Shown here in pieces: positions 38,906 to 50,790 of a DNA stretch of 64,000 bases. The DNA is taken from the NCBI GenBank assembly GCA_963575745.1, contig CAUYUJ010018331.1, positions 1-64,000 on the forward strand, read 5' to 3'. A program made the position numbers and the translations under genes. The DNA comes from Prorocentrum cordatum (Eukaryota > Sar > Dinophyceae > Prorocentrales > Prorocentraceae). The notes under the pieces are model-generated. The model made no database searches and had not been told where the DNA came from. It saw only the letters and a list, made by a program, of their open reading frames with translations. Position 1 is the stretch's first letter. Each line of letters starts with the position of its first letter.

Positions 38906-40289
38906 ATCTTTGCGTGCCAGAAGGATCTCTGTCTTGAAAGAGTGGCCGAGCCCTACGGGCCGCCCTGCGAGCCCCCGGGCCGCTCCGAGACGTCGGAGGG
39001 ACCTAAGAGGCAAAAATTGCCCCATTCCCTCCGGAAAACGTGCATTTTTGATATGCTCGCTCTTTTCGTCTTCGCCGCGACCAAGACGGCTTTACAGGCC
39101 CCCAGCTCGCCCCCAGACGCCCCCAGAGCACCCCAGGAGGGCCCCCAAACGGCTCGAGGCGGCCCCAGGACGGCTCCGGAGAGGCGCCCCAGACGGCCCA
39201 AGACGCGCCCAAGACAGCCCCAAGAGCAGTTCGTAATAGCCCACGGGACGGCTCCGAGAGGCTCCAGGGGGCGCCAAGACGGCCTCAGAGCACCCCCGGG
39301 AGCCCCAAGACAGCCCCAGGGCAGGGGCTCCCAAGGCAGGCCAGAGGAGGCTCCCAAGCTGGCCCAGGAGGGCCTCCAGGAGAGCCCCAAGAGGCCAAAA
39401 CCGTCCCATTCCCGACGGGAAACGCACATGATCACTAACTATATCTTGTTTTTTCGTTTTCGCAGCGCCCAAGACGGCTACTCAGGCCCCCAGCTCGCCC
39501 GAAGACGCGCTCAGAGGCCCCCAGGAGGGCCCCCAAAAAGCCCCACAGACGGCACAAGACGCACGCAAGACTGCCCCAAGAGCAGTTCAAAATAGCCCTA
39601 GACGGCCCCAGCGCCCCGTCTCCAAGACGGCTGTGCAGGCCCCCACCGCCTCGTCTCCAAGCCTTTCCATCTGCACAGTCTCCCAGACGACTGTACAGGC
39701 CTCCAGATCGCCCCACTCAAAACGGCCCGAGACGGCCTTGGGACGGCTCCAGAAGCGCCCGAGACAGCCCAAGAAACATCCAAGACAGTCCCAAGAGCGC
39801 CCAAGATCGGCCCAAGATGGCCCCAAGATGGCTTCAAGATGGTCCGAGAGGCGCCCGAGACGGCCCCACATCGCCCAAAGACAGCCCAAGAGGCACTTAA
39901 GACGGCCCAAGAGGGCCCCGATAAACCCCCAGGAGGACGAAAAGAGGCCCCTAAACGGCCCCAAGAGGCCTTGGACCCTTCTCTCTTGGGGAGCGTCGAA
40001 CTTCCAGCGTCGTCAGAGGGGCTTCTTCGACCCTCTGGGAGCCATCTCTGCGCCTTTGGGGGACGTCTTGGGGCGGTGCGCTCGAAAGGCCGACTCGTGT
40101 CCTCGCACTGGGGCCCGACTTAGGGAGTTCGTGGGGCCCCCTGGGGCCGTTTAAGAAGCCTCGTGGCCCGTCCTGGAGACCTTTTGGGGCGTCTCGCCGC
40201 CCTCTTGCGGGCCTCTTAGGCCGCGCCCACCGGCCCCATTGTCACCACGCTACCAGATAAAATTGTCATTCGGCCCCGGCGAGGAGCAG
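38906..40289. repeat. phased arrays, two core-type boundaries
   Basis: Cores GAGGCAAAAATTGCCCCATT (about 39008) and CACATGATCACTAACTATAT (about 39424) are each followed by a CTTTTCGTCTTCGCCGCG-like phrase and CCAAGACGGC units. No gene. Confidence 0.7.
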
Positions 40290-40600
40290 ATACAATTATC
40301 ACGGCTACCCTTCCCGCAGAAGCTATGATGAACACATGCTGCGGCGTGAGAAACAGTTTCCGTCCACACCATGTCATCCCTGCATGGGTGTGCTTCCACT
40401 GACACCGCCTCTACCATCGCGTTACTGCCTTCAGGCTTGCTTGCCTGAATCCCTCGCTCACCTCCCCCTCCAGCGGCCACCTCCTCCATCCACGCCGTCT
40501 CCTCCAACCTCCCCTCGCCTGCGAGGCCCCGGAGACGCTCCACTTCCACGTTCACTCCATGGCGGGCAGATTCCGCGGCCAGAAAGCCACGGGTCAGCCC
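40290..40600. repeat. duplicated segment, copy 2 (partner 38625-38905)
   Basis: Ordered phrases as in copy 1. It ends with CACGGGTCAGCCCTAGTCTC, a PPR scar prefix. Confidence 0.8.
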
Positions 40601-40603
40601 TAG

Positions 40604-40752
40604 TCTCTTCTCTATGGCAGACGGAGGCGCGTGCGAAATGGGCAAGCACTGCGCCCCCCCCCCTGGAGGGCCATCTCTTCTCCATGGCAGACGGAAGCGC
40701 GTGCGAAATGGGCGAGCACTGCCCCCCCCCCCCCCCTCCCCCCATGGAGGGC
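40604..40752. repeat. 70-bp tandem duplication
   Basis: TATGGCAGACGGAGGCGCGT (40612 on) and CATGGCAGACGGAAGCGCGT (40682 on) begin two units 70 bases apart. Each continues GCGAAATGGGC and a run of C and ends at TGGAGGGCCA. Confidence 0.85.
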
Positions 40753-41690
40753 CACTTTTTCGACACCCCTCACGAGGATCGTCGCCCCCGAGGGTCACAC
40801 ATCGAGCCCGCCGCCCCAGAACGCGCCGCAGTGGCCATAAGAGGCTCCAAGGAGCGTCCAAGAGGCCCCCTAGAGGCCCCCAACAAGGCCCAAGAGGCCT
40901 CCAAGAGCCTCCAACAGTCCTCCGAAGCATGCCCCCAGAGGCCAAAGTTCTTAATTTTTCGATGGTTTTTGAAGGAGTTTCGCCTTCTCGCCTTCTCGGC
41001 TAGCCGACGCTCCAAGACGGCCGAAGAGACCCACAAGACCGCCCCAGGATGGCCCAACAGGCCTCCAAGCGCGTCCCCAGACGGCCCAGGGAGGCCCAAG
41101 ATGGCCCAAGAGCCGCCCAAGACGGCCCCAGAGGACCCCAAGCCAGGCCCAAGAGGGGATCAAAGAACGGGGAAAAACCATGACACTCCGAGCCCTGGGC
41201 CCCCATACGCCCACACAAGGCCCCAAGACACCCCCCAAGGGAACACCAAGAGGTCCCCAGAGGCCCCCAAGAAGCCCAAAGCAAGCCCCAAGACGGCCCC
41301 CAAGAGGCCCCAAAGCTGCATCCAAGAGGGACCACAGAGGCTTCTGAGCCATTACCCAGGCACAGGCACGGTGCCGGATTTCGCCGAAGGCCATGATGCG
41401 TGCCAGAAGGGCCTTTGTCTTGAAATGTCCGGCGGGCTCTCCAGGCCGCCCTGCGAGCCTCCAGGCCGCTCCGAGACGGCTCAGAAACGCCCACAAGGGC
41501 GCCCGGACAGACCAAGAGGGACCCAACCGAGCCCCAGGTCGGCCCCAGAGGCCTCCAAGGCAGGCCAGGAGGCTCCCAAGGCGGCCCAGGAGGACCCCCA
41601 GGGACCCAAGATGCAAAAGTTGCCCCATTCCATTTGGATTATCCCGGCAAAGCAACCTAACAGCGATGTGTAGAAGCATATCTGAAAGCA
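40753..41690. repeat. phased arrays
   Basis: CCAAGAGGCCCC and CCAAGACGGCC units, with a core near 40945 (TTCTTAATTTTTCGATGG) and a third copy of the scar-derived phrase GCGTGCCAGAAGGGCCTTTG at about 41399. Nothing gene-like at 41690-41815. Confidence 0.7.
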
Positions 41691-41815
41691 TTCCCCTTAA
41701 GATTCAGATGAAAATCCAGTTGTCGGATTCTGCTGTTCTCGCAGTCGTAGTCGCATTCGCGATGATAGTCGCAGCGGCAACGGCAGTCGCAGTCACAGCC
41801 TCAGCCTCAGCCTGC

Positions 41816-42600
41816 CTCCTCCTCCCTCCTCCTCCTGCTCCTCCTCCTCCTCCTCCTCCTCCTCCTCCTCCTCCTCCTCTTCCTCCTGCTCGTCCTCGTT
41901 CTCGTCCTCCTCGTCTTGCTCGTCCTCCTCCTCCTGGTGTTCTCTCCTCCTCCTCCTCCTCCTCCTCCTCCTCCTCCTGGTGGTCCTCGTTCTCCTCCTC
42001 CTGGTGCTCTCCCCCCCCCTCCTCCTCCTCGTCCTCCTCCTCCTCCTCCTCCTCCTCGTCCTCCTCCTCCTCTTCCTCCTCCTCCTCCTCCTCCTCCTCC
42101 TCCTCCTCCTGGTAGTCCTCCCCCTCCCCTCCTCCTCCTCCTCCTCCTCTTCCTGGTCGTCCTCGTTCTCGTCCTCCTCGTCTTGCTCGTCCTCCTCCTC
42201 GTGGTGTTCTCTCCTCCTCCTCCTCCTCCTCCTCCTCCTCCTCCTCCTCCTCCTGGTGGTCCTCGTTCTCCTCCTCCTGGTACTCTCCCCCCCCCTCCTC
42301 CTCCTCCTCGTCCTCGTCCTCCTCCTCCTCCTCCTCCTTCTTCCTCCTCCTCCTCAATCACTACTTCCATCCTCCTCACCTCCTGCCTCCTGGGTTTAAT
42401 CCTCCCCCTCCCCTCCTCCCCCTCCCCTCCTCCTCCTCCTCCTCTTCCTGGTCGTCCTCCTCCTCCTGGTCGTCCTCCTCCTCCTGCTCGTCCTCCTCCT
42501 CCTCCTGCTCGTCCTTCTTCTCCTGCTCCTCCTGCTCCTCGTCCAGCTCCTGCTCGTCCTCGTCCTCCTGGTCTTGCTCGTCCTCCTCCTCGTCGTGCTC
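41816..42600. repeat. TCC/TCG pyrimidine microsatellite
   Basis: TCCTCC repeats with recurring higher-order units CTCCTGGTGGTCCTCGTTCT and TCGTCCTCGTCTTGCTCG at about 41905, 41975, 42160 and 42245. It abuts the 73-bp satellite. Confidence 0.95.
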
Positions 42601-42610
42601 TTGCCCCTGC

Positions 42611-43203
42611 TGAAAATGTGGCCCAGGAATGGGAGTTCTGGAAGTCGAAGAGCACGAAGTTGCCTACAGTTGGCTACGGGCATTCAAAATGTGGCCCGGG
42701 AATGGAGTTCTGGGAACTCGAAGAGCACGAAGTGGCCTACAGTTGGCTCCGGGCATTCAAAATGTGGCCCGGGAATGGAGTTCTGGGAACTCGAAGAGCA
42801 CGAAATGGCCTACAGTTGGCTCCGGGCATTCAAATGTGGCCCGGGAAGGGAATGGAAAGGTTTTTTCTGGGAAATAGAAGAGCACGAAGTGGCCTACAGT
42901 GGCTTCGGGCATTCCCTAAATGTGGCGGGAATGGCGCGGTTCTGGGAATCCGAAGAGCACGAAGTGTGTGACTGTTGCATCGGTTTATTCTAAATGTGGC
43001 CCTGGGGGGAATGGAGTTCTGGGAACTCGAAGAGCACGAAGTGTGTGACTGTTGCATCCGGTTATTCTAAATGTGGCCTGGGAATGGCGTTCTGGGATCT
43101 CGAAGAGCACGAAGTGTGTGACTGTTGCATCCGGGTATTCAGAATGTGGCCTGGGAATGGAGTTCTGGGAAGTCGAAGAGCACGAAGTGTGTGACTGTTG
43201 GTG
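42611..43203. repeat. 73-77 bp satellite, eight copies
   Basis: AAATGTGGCC marks unit starts near 42613, 42686, 42759, 42832, 42918, 42992 and 43069, plus a variant (GAATGTGGCC) at 43142. Each unit carries GGAATGGAGTTCTGGGAACT or a variant, then CGAAGAGCACGAAGT. The first four units continue TGGCCTACAGTTGGCTCCGG, the later ones TGTGTGACTGTTGCATCCGG, so two sub-families lie in series. GAGTTCTGGGAACTC is a palindrome. Confidence 0.95.
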
Positions 43204-44619
43204 AAAAACGAGCCCGGCACCCTGCCGCCCGGCAACTCCCCAACACCTGCCCGGACCCCCCTGTGGAGTGATCTGTGAGCTCTTTTGAGTCAACTAGAAA
43301 CCTATCAGTCTTCGCTGTTAGGTAAAAACGTACATTTTTGATATGCTCGCTCTTTTCGTCTTCACCGCGTCCAAAACGGCTATACAGGCCTTCACTTCCC
43401 GATCGCCCCAAGACGCCCCCAGAGCACCCCAGGAGGGCCCCCAAACGTCCCGAGGCGGGCCCGCGACGGCTCAAGAGACGCCCTAGACGGCCCAAGAGGC
43501 TACCAAGACAGCCCCAAGAGCGGTCAATAACGGCCCAAGACGGCCCCAAAACGGTCCGAACTGCGCCCAAGACGGCCCCACACGGCCCCAAGACGGCTTA
43601 AGAGGCACTTAAGACGGCCCAAGAGGGACCCAAGGGATTCCCGGGAGGCCGGAAAGAGGCCCCCAAACGGAGAGGGGGGTCGGACGAGAGGCGAGGGCCG
43701 GACCGCATGCCCGCAAGAGCTGTTTTCAACGGGCCCTTCCATGCTTGTCTTTTGGGGAGCGGTCCACTGGACTCCAGAGCGCTCCGGGGCGCTCTGGACT
43801 CCAGAGCGCCCCGGAGCGCTCTGGGAGCCCTTGGGGCGCTCCAGGACCCTTGGAGGCTCCCCAGATGGCGCCATGAGGGCCCCACACGGCGCGATGAGGG
43901 CCCCAGACGGTCCTTGCACGCTACGGGAAGCCCCACAGAGCGTCCACGAGGCCCCTCAAATGGGCACGACACGACCCAAGCGAGCGCCAAGGCGCTCCGA
44001 GAGGCCTCCAAAAGGCCTCACAAGAGGGGCCGAGAGGTCAAAATCGTTTGTTGTCCTAGGCTTTTCCAAAGATTTCCCGCTTGCCGCCAATTCAGCTTTC
44101 GGACACTCGAAGCAGCCCTGGACGACTTCCAAGGCCACCCCAAAAGGACCCAAAACGCCCCCAGGAGCTCCCAGGAGGGCACCGAGACGGGCCAAGACCG
44201 CCCCAGCACGGCTCAAGGCGCGCTGAAGACGGCCCAAGACGAGTCCAAGACGGCTCCACGGGGTGCCAAAACGTCCCCAGACGGGCCCAGCACGGCCCAA
44301 GGCACGCTAAGACGGCCCAAGACGACTCCAAGACGGTCCCAGAAGGGTGCCAACACGGCCACAGATGGGCCCAGGACGGCCCAAGGAGGCGCCCAGTCGG
44401 GGCCTCAAGACGGGCCAAGATGACAAGAGAGCACCAGCTGGCGAAAATAGTTTTATTTTCCATTGTTCATTGTTACAGCCTTTGCGTTTCCAGCCATTTC
44501 GGCGGTCGGATGCCCCAAGAGGCCCCAGAGAGTCCCAGGAGGGTCCGAGGAAACGCCCAGGAAGGCCCCAAGACGGGCCGTGCACAACCCAAGGCGCGCT
44601 GCGACGGCTCAAGACGGCT
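43204..44619. repeat. phased arrays with cores at 43335, 44040 and 44430
   Basis: CCAAGACGGCC units around AT-richer cores. The core near 44430 (CAGCTGGCGAAAATAGTTTT, CATTGTTCATTGTTACAGCC) is an older relative of the CAGCTGGCAAAAATCGTT core found at 50596, 53591, 54697 and 57879. A tandem CTCCAGAGCGCYCCGGAGCG palindromic stretch is at about 43768-43823. No gene. Confidence 0.7.
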
Positions 44620-47600
44620 CCAAGACAGCCCCAAGAGGGTGCCAACGCGGCCCCTGCTGGGTCCAGGACGGCCCAAGGAGGCGCACAGGAGGGGCCCAAG
44701 ACGACTCCAAGGCGGCCCCCTCACGGCCCCAGACGGCTCCAAGACAGCCCCAAGATAGTGCCAAGAAGGACTCCGATGGGCCCAGGACGGCCTACGGACG
44801 CGCCCATGAGGGGCCCACGACGAACCAAGCCGGCCCCATAACGGCAAACGGCGCCCTCAAGACGGCCTAGACGGCTCCAAGACGGCCTTTTGAGGGAGCC
44901 AACACGGCCCTACACCCTTCGGGCGAACACTTGGGGGGACTGGGAGCTTGCGACAAGTCTCCCACATTCATTGCCCTGCCCCATTCTGTTCGCTTGGAGG
45001 CCTCCTCCAACCCTGTGGGCGAACAAGACGAAACCCAGCGGGCCGCCAACCCTTGGGCCCGTGGGCCCCGCGCCGCTTGGGCAGAACACGAACGCCGGGT
45101 CTGACAGGCCAGCTACCGCCCCCCTTTGCCCGATATGCTGTGCCACTCTGTTACCCCAGGGGCCTTGGCAAACTCTTCGGGCCAACCAGACCGGACCCCT
45201 GGGACAGCAGCCAATTGATATGACCCGGGCACCTCTCCGCACTCTTCGGACCACAGACCCTCTGGGCGAACATAATAATGGAACTTGGCGAACCAACCCT
45301 CCCGTTGGCGGCGATGCGACTGGATCGCACCATCAATGCGTGCCCGGAGGTGATGGCCGACCCAACAGCGGTTTCTCTAAATATTTTACAGAATTTCGAA
45401 TTTTCTTGAAGCTCTCTTGGGCCCTCCCTGTAGATCCTTGCGAGCCTCCCCGGCGCTTTCGGTGGTTTTCCCCGATGGCCTCCCGAGCCCTTCCCCAGGC
45501 GCTCCCGAGACGCCTCAGATGGGCTTCGACTTCGACGCACATCCCCGAGAGACTTCGAAACTGCCCTCAAGAGGAGGGGGGTGAACGAGCAGTGCGCCGG
45601 GGCCAAGCTGCTGGAGCGCTGCAAGAGCTCGGACACGAAGGCGCGGTCTCGCTGCCGCCGCCCGAGCCGCCCCCGTGTTTGTAGATTTTCGGTGCAATCT
45701 GCGCCGTTCCTCCGAGAACCATTCCAGAAAGATGTCGTGGACGGAGTCCACGGTTCAGCCCTAGTCTGTACTACAATTCCGGGCGAAGCGCGCGCGAGAA
45801 GGTCAGGCAGTGGCAGCGCCCCGGGCCGCCCAGCAGAGAGCTCGCGGGCCGCCCGGAGAGCCTCCGGGCCGCTGCCCGACGGGCCCGGGAGGCCCCCGGA
45901 CTGCTGGCGGACTGATCCAGGATTCCCAGATCGCCCCAAGACGGTCCAAGAGTGGATCCGAGACGCTCAAGATGGCTTCAAGACGCCTTCAAGACGGCCC
46001 GAGACGCTTCCACGAGGCCCCCAGAGCGCTCGAAGTGTACCTCCAAGAGGGGCCGCAGAAGCCAAAATCGTTGATTTTCTATGTTTTTTTTCAGATGTTT
46101 CTGGCCTTCTCGCTTTTTCGGCTTTCCGACGCTCCAAGACCGCCCAAGAGGCCCCCCAGACCGTTCCAAGACGGCCCAAGAGGCCTTCAAGACGGCCCAA
46201 GAGGGCCCCAAGACGGCCCAGGAGTCGCCCAAGACGGCCCAAGAGGCCCCAAGACGGCCCCAAGAGAGGTCCAAGACAGGGACCCGGAACCGAAAAAATA
46301 TGGCCTCCACCCCAAGAGGCCCCCAGGAAGCCCCAAGACGCCCCAAAGAAACGCCGGGACGCTCCCAAGACATCCCCAGGAGGCCCCAGGACGCCCCACA
46401 GAGGCTCCAAGAGGCCCCCCAGAGGCCGCCAAGCGCCCCAACAGGCCTCCAAGAGGCCCCAAAAGAGGGCCCAAGAGGCCCCAAGACGCCCCCAAACTGC
46501 TACCAAGAAGCCCCCAAACTGTCTCCCAGGGGCTCCCGAGAGGCCAACCACGAGATCCTAACCAGTGACCAGCATCCACGAGATCTCAGGCCCTCGGCGA
46601 GATTGCCCGCAGGCCACTACAGCCGGTTTGGGGACCCTACGTATACCAGTACCAGTACCCTTGGCTGTATCGGGGGCCTCACCGCTGCTCTCTCGGTTCT
46701 GCTGGCTTCGACCTGCCAGAGCTCTGAGCCGCTCCCCGACGCCCCCAGGACGCCCCTGGAGCGCTCCCCGACGGCTCCCGGACCCCCACATCGCTCCAAG
46801 ACGGCCCCAAAGACGTCCAAGAGAGCCGAAGCCGATCCGGCCAGAGCCCCACGACGGCTTCGAAATGCCCCAGAGACGTTCCTCGAGGGCCCCGTGGACC
46901 ATGCCTTGAGTTTGGGGTGATCGCGCACAGTCCCAGCGCGATTAGCAAAAACCCATTCCTTTTCACGCTTCCAGGTCAGTGCCCCCGCGGCTCCCCGACT
47001 GCTTTCTGAGATCGCCCCTGGACGTGGCCCTTACACGTCGGCCCCACGCGTGGCCTTCAAACGGGACCCCCAAAGGCGGCCACACAAAGCCTCCGAAGGT
47101 CGCCCCTACCGCCCGAGTAAGCGTGGCCCCCGAACGTCAACCCCACGCGTAGCCCCCAGGCGCCCCGAAACGTGGCCCCAAGACACACAGCCCCCAACCA
47201 TTGCCCTCAAACGTGACCGTCACATCTGCCCCCGAACCCCGCACCCTCAAACGCGACCGTCACATGTGCCCCCGAACCCCGCACGCGGCCCCCAAACATG
47301 GCCCCCGGCAGGGCTGCGAACGTTGCCCCCAATTATGACCCCCTGACGAGACCCCCCAACGTGGCCCTCAAACGAGGCCCCCCAACGTAACGCCCAACTC
47401 TGGCCCCCACGCGTCCACCCCCCACATCGAACTTCTCGCGCACAGGGACTCTGTAAGATCGCTCGGGCCCCCTTACTCTGATTATGTCTGAAAACCTACG
47501 TGTTTCTGCTAATCGCACCCAGGCCTTGCGCGATTAGCAAAAACACATTACTTTGACGCTTCCAGCGCTTCCGACACGTGCGCGTTCGGGACCAACGCCT

Positions 47601-47643
47601 GGATCTGCGGGCCGTGGATTTTCCACGGGTTCACACTAGTCAG
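44620..47643. repeat. segmental direct repeat U1 (divergent interior)
   Basis: Begins GGCTCCAAGACAGCCCCAAG. Module B starts at 44931 (TTGGGGGGACTGGGAGCTTG) and module C near 45580; the palindrome is at 45736-45752 and the scar at about 45760. After that the array differs from U2-U4 and includes the direct-repeat-flanked insert 46936-47565. Confidence 0.85.
46936..47565. repeat. CCCCCAAACGTGGC minisatellite flanked by 38-bp direct repeats
   Basis: GCGCGATTAGCAAAAAC followed by a CATTCCTTTTCACGCTTCCAG-like end (46936-46974) recurs as GCGCGATTAGCAAAAACACA and onward at 47528-47565. Between them lies a degenerate 14-17 bp repeat (CCCCCAAACGTGGCC, CCCTCAAACGTGACCG, CCCCCGAACCCCGCAC) at 46990-47430. 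The perfect hairpin TGCTAATCGC (47507-47516) / GCGATTAGCA (47530-47539) overlaps the right repeat. This looks like an insertion or a duplication unique to U1. Confidence 0.75.
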
Positions 47644-50600
47644 GCTCCAAGACAGCCCCAAGAGGGTGCCAACACGGCCCCTGCTGGGCCCAGGACGGCC
47701 CAAGGAGGCGCACAGGAGGGGCCCAAGACGACTCCAAGGCGGTCCCCTCACGGCCCCAGACGGCTCCAAGACAGCCCCACGAGGACCTCGATGGGCCCAG
47801 GACGGCCTACGGACGCGCCCATGAGGGGCCCACGACGAACCAAGACGGCCCCATCACGGCAAACGGCAAACGGCACGGCCCATCACGGCCCCATCACGGC
47901 AAACGGCGCCCACGGCAAACGGCAAACGGGCATGGACGGCTCCAAGACGGCCCTTTGAGGGAGCCAACGCGAACGCGGCCCCACACCCTTCGGGCGCACA
48001 CTTGGGGGGGCTGGGAGCTTGCGACAAGTCTCCCACATTCATTGTCCTGCCCCATTCTGTTCGCCTGGAGGCCTCCTCCAACCCTGTGGGCGAACAAGAG
48101 GAAACCCACGGGCCGCCAACCCTGGGGCCCGTGGGCCCCGCGCCGCTTGGGCAGAAGACGAACGCCGGGTCTGACAGGCCAGCTACCGCCCCCCTTTGCC
48201 CGATATGCTGTGCCATTCTGTTCCCCCAGGGGCCTTGGCGAACTCTTCGGGCCAAGCAGACCGGACCCCTGGGACAGCAGCAATTGATATGACCCTGGGA
48301 CCTCTCCGCATTCTTCGGACGAGCACCTGGGGGGCCCAGGAGATTCGGACAAGTCTTCCCCATTCCTTGCCCTGTCCCGTTCTGTTCGCCCGAAGGCCTC
48401 CACAGACCCTCTGGGCGAACAGAATGGGACATGGCGAACAAACCCTCCCGTTGGCGGTGATGCGACTGGATCGCACCATCAAGGCGCGCCCGGAGGTGAT
48501 GGCCTACCCAACAGCGGTTTCTCTAAATATTTTACAGAATTTCGAATTTTCTTGAAGCTCTCTTGGGCCCTCCCTGTAGATCCTTGCGAGCCTCCCCGGC
48601 GCTTTCCGTGGCTTTCCCCGATGGTCTCCCGAGCCCTTCCCCAGGCGCTCCTGAGACGCCTCAGATGGGCTTCGACTTCGACGCACATCCCCGAGAGACT
48701 TCGAAACTGTCCTCAATAGGAGGGGGGTGAACGAGCAGTGCGCTGGGCCAAGCTGCTGCAGCGCTGCAAGAGCTCGGACACGAAGGCGCGGTGTCGCTGC
48801 CGCCGCCCGAGCCGCCGCCGTGTTTGTAGATTTTCGGTACAATCTGCGCCGTTCCTCCGAGAACCATTCCAGAAAGATGTCGTGGACGGAGTCCACGGGT
48901 CAGCCCTAGTCCCTACTACATTGCAGGAGCACGTGCGTGCCAGAAGGGCGCAGGCTCAATGTCTCAAAACCGCCCCGGGCTGGCCCCGGGCCGCCCCGGG
49001 CCGCCCAGGCAGGCCCCAGGACATGTCGAGAGGGCCCCCAGAAGCCCCCAAGACGGCCCTGGAGAGCCCCGGCACGCTCAAAGATGGGCCCAAGACGCCC
49101 GAGATTCGCCCCAGGCGGCCCAAGAGGCGTCCAAGACGCCCGAAGAGGCCTCCCAAGAGGCCTCCCAAGAGGGCCCCGAGCGACAGAAATCGTCGATTTC
49201 TAGTGTGTTTTTCGATGTTTTCGGCCTCCTCGCCTCGTCGGCTTCCCGACGCTCCATGACGGCCCAAGAAGCCCCCCCGACCGCTCCAAAACGGCCGAAG
49301 AGGACCCCAAGAGAGCCCCAAGACGGGCCAGGAGGGCCCCCAGACGGTCCCAAGACGCCCCAGGACGGCCCCAGGACGGCCCAGGAGGCGCCCAAGACGG
49401 CCCAAGAGGCACCCAAGACGACCCCAGGAGCGGCCCAAGACGGCCCACGACAGCCCAAGAGGCGCCGAGGCGGGTCTCAGACGGCCCCAAGACGGCCCAA
49501 GAGGCACCCAAGACGGCCCGAGAGGGCCCTAAGAGCCCTCCCGGGAGGCCCAAACGAAGGCCGAAGAGGCTCCTAAACGGCCCCCACGAAGCCTTCAGTG
49601 CCTTCAGAATTCCTTCCAGGAGCGGGGGAGCGGACGAGAGGCGACAGGCATATCGCAGGCAAAAACGCCCCAAGAGATCCCCAAACGGCCCCCACGAAGC
49701 CCTAAGTGGCCTCAGAATTGCTTCCAGGAGGGGGGGAGCGGACGAGAGGCGACCGGCATATCGAAGGCACAAAAGAACAATGTTGGACGCTCCGAGGGCC
49801 TTCGATGTTTCTCCGTTGGGGAGAGTCGTCGTAGGATCGACGATTGCCGACCGAGGGCAGCGAATCCAGTGGAGGCCCAAGAGGCCCCCAGGAGCCCAAA
49901 AGAGATCCCCAAGAGGTGCCACGGGGCTTAAAAACTGCTTCGAAGCGAGGGGGGCGGACGAGGGGACCGCCTCAGGAGGTTTTGGACGGTTTTGGGCCTC
50001 AAAATCGTCCGCTTTACGAAGGTTTTGGAAGGATTTTGGCCTTCTCGCCTTTTCCGCTTTCCGACGCTCGAAGACGGCCCAAGAGGCCTCCAAGAGCGCC
50101 CCAGAACGGCCCAAGAGGTTTCCAAGAGCGCCCCAAGACAGCCCAAGAGGGCCCCAAGACGACCCAAGAGACGCTCAAGACGGCCCACGAGGGCCCGAAG
50201 ACAGGCCCAAGAGGGGGCCAAGAGGGGAACCACGGACCGAAAATCCGAGCCTTCCGCCCCAAGAGGGCGCCAGGAGGCCCAAACAGGCCCCCAAGAGGCC
50301 CCAAGGGGCCAAGAATCCCCCGAAGAGGCCCCAGGAGGCTCCCAAGGAGCCCAAACGAGGCCCCTACAGAGGCCCCAACAGCTTCCAAAATGGCCCCGAA
50401 GAGGCTTCGAGCCCGCCTCCGAGCTTCCTCGCCGCGAGGGTGCCAACACGGCCCCAGACCGGCCCAGGACGGCCCAAGGCGCGCTCAAGACGGCCCAAGA
50501 CGATTCCAAGACGGTCCCAGGAGGGTGCGCCCAGGACGGCCCAAGGACGCGCCCGTTCGGGGCCTCAAGACGGGCCAAGATGGCAAGAGAGTCCCAGCTG

Positions 50601-50790
50601 GCAAAAATCGTTAATTTTCCATTGTTTACTGTTACACCCTTTGCGTTTCCCGCCGTTTCGGCGGTCCGATGCACCAAGAGGCCCCAGAAAGTCCCAGGAG
50701 GGTCCGAGGAACCGCCCAGGAAGGCCCCAAGACGGGCCAAGACGGACCCAGCACAACCCAAGGCGCGCTGCGACGGCTCAAGACGGCTCC
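47644..50790. repeat. segmental direct repeat U2 (about 3.1 kb)
   Basis: Module A (CAACACGGCCCCTGCTGGGC), module B from 48002 with the hairpin at 48376-48428, module C at about 48730-48870, palindrome 48881-48897, scar 48898-48945, a core at 49190 (GACAGAAATCGTCGATTTC), array, TCGTCGTAGGATCGACGATT at 49825, a second core at 49985-50040 and a third at 50596. The same order recurs in U3 and U4. An extra CGGCAAACGGC tandem is present at 47858-47935. Confidence 0.9.
48376..48428. repeat. 16-bp perfect hairpin in module B
   Basis: CCCGTTCTGTTCGCCC (48376-48391) faces GGGCGAACAGAATGGG (48413-48428), pairing throughout if the one G-T pair is allowed. It recurs in U3 (about 51467, shortened loop), U4 (about 55653) and U5 (about 58593). 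A second, weaker pair ATTCTGTTCGCC ... GGGCGAACAAGA lies earlier in each module B. Confidence 0.85.

Noticed and set aside
42611-43203. CRISPR array
   Set aside because: Units are contiguous 73-77 bp satellites without unique spacers, in eukaryotic DNA with no cas-like genes.
46565-46909. Plus-strand 114-codon ORF in U1
   Set aside because: Contains ordinary residues at first (a TSIHEI-like start) but runs into array sequence and has no counterpart in other units.
49200-50114. Minus-strand ORFs with repeated GPSWAVLGASWAVL translation
   Set aside because: Reverse reading of the same phased array. Apparent hydrophobic repeats are a composition effect.
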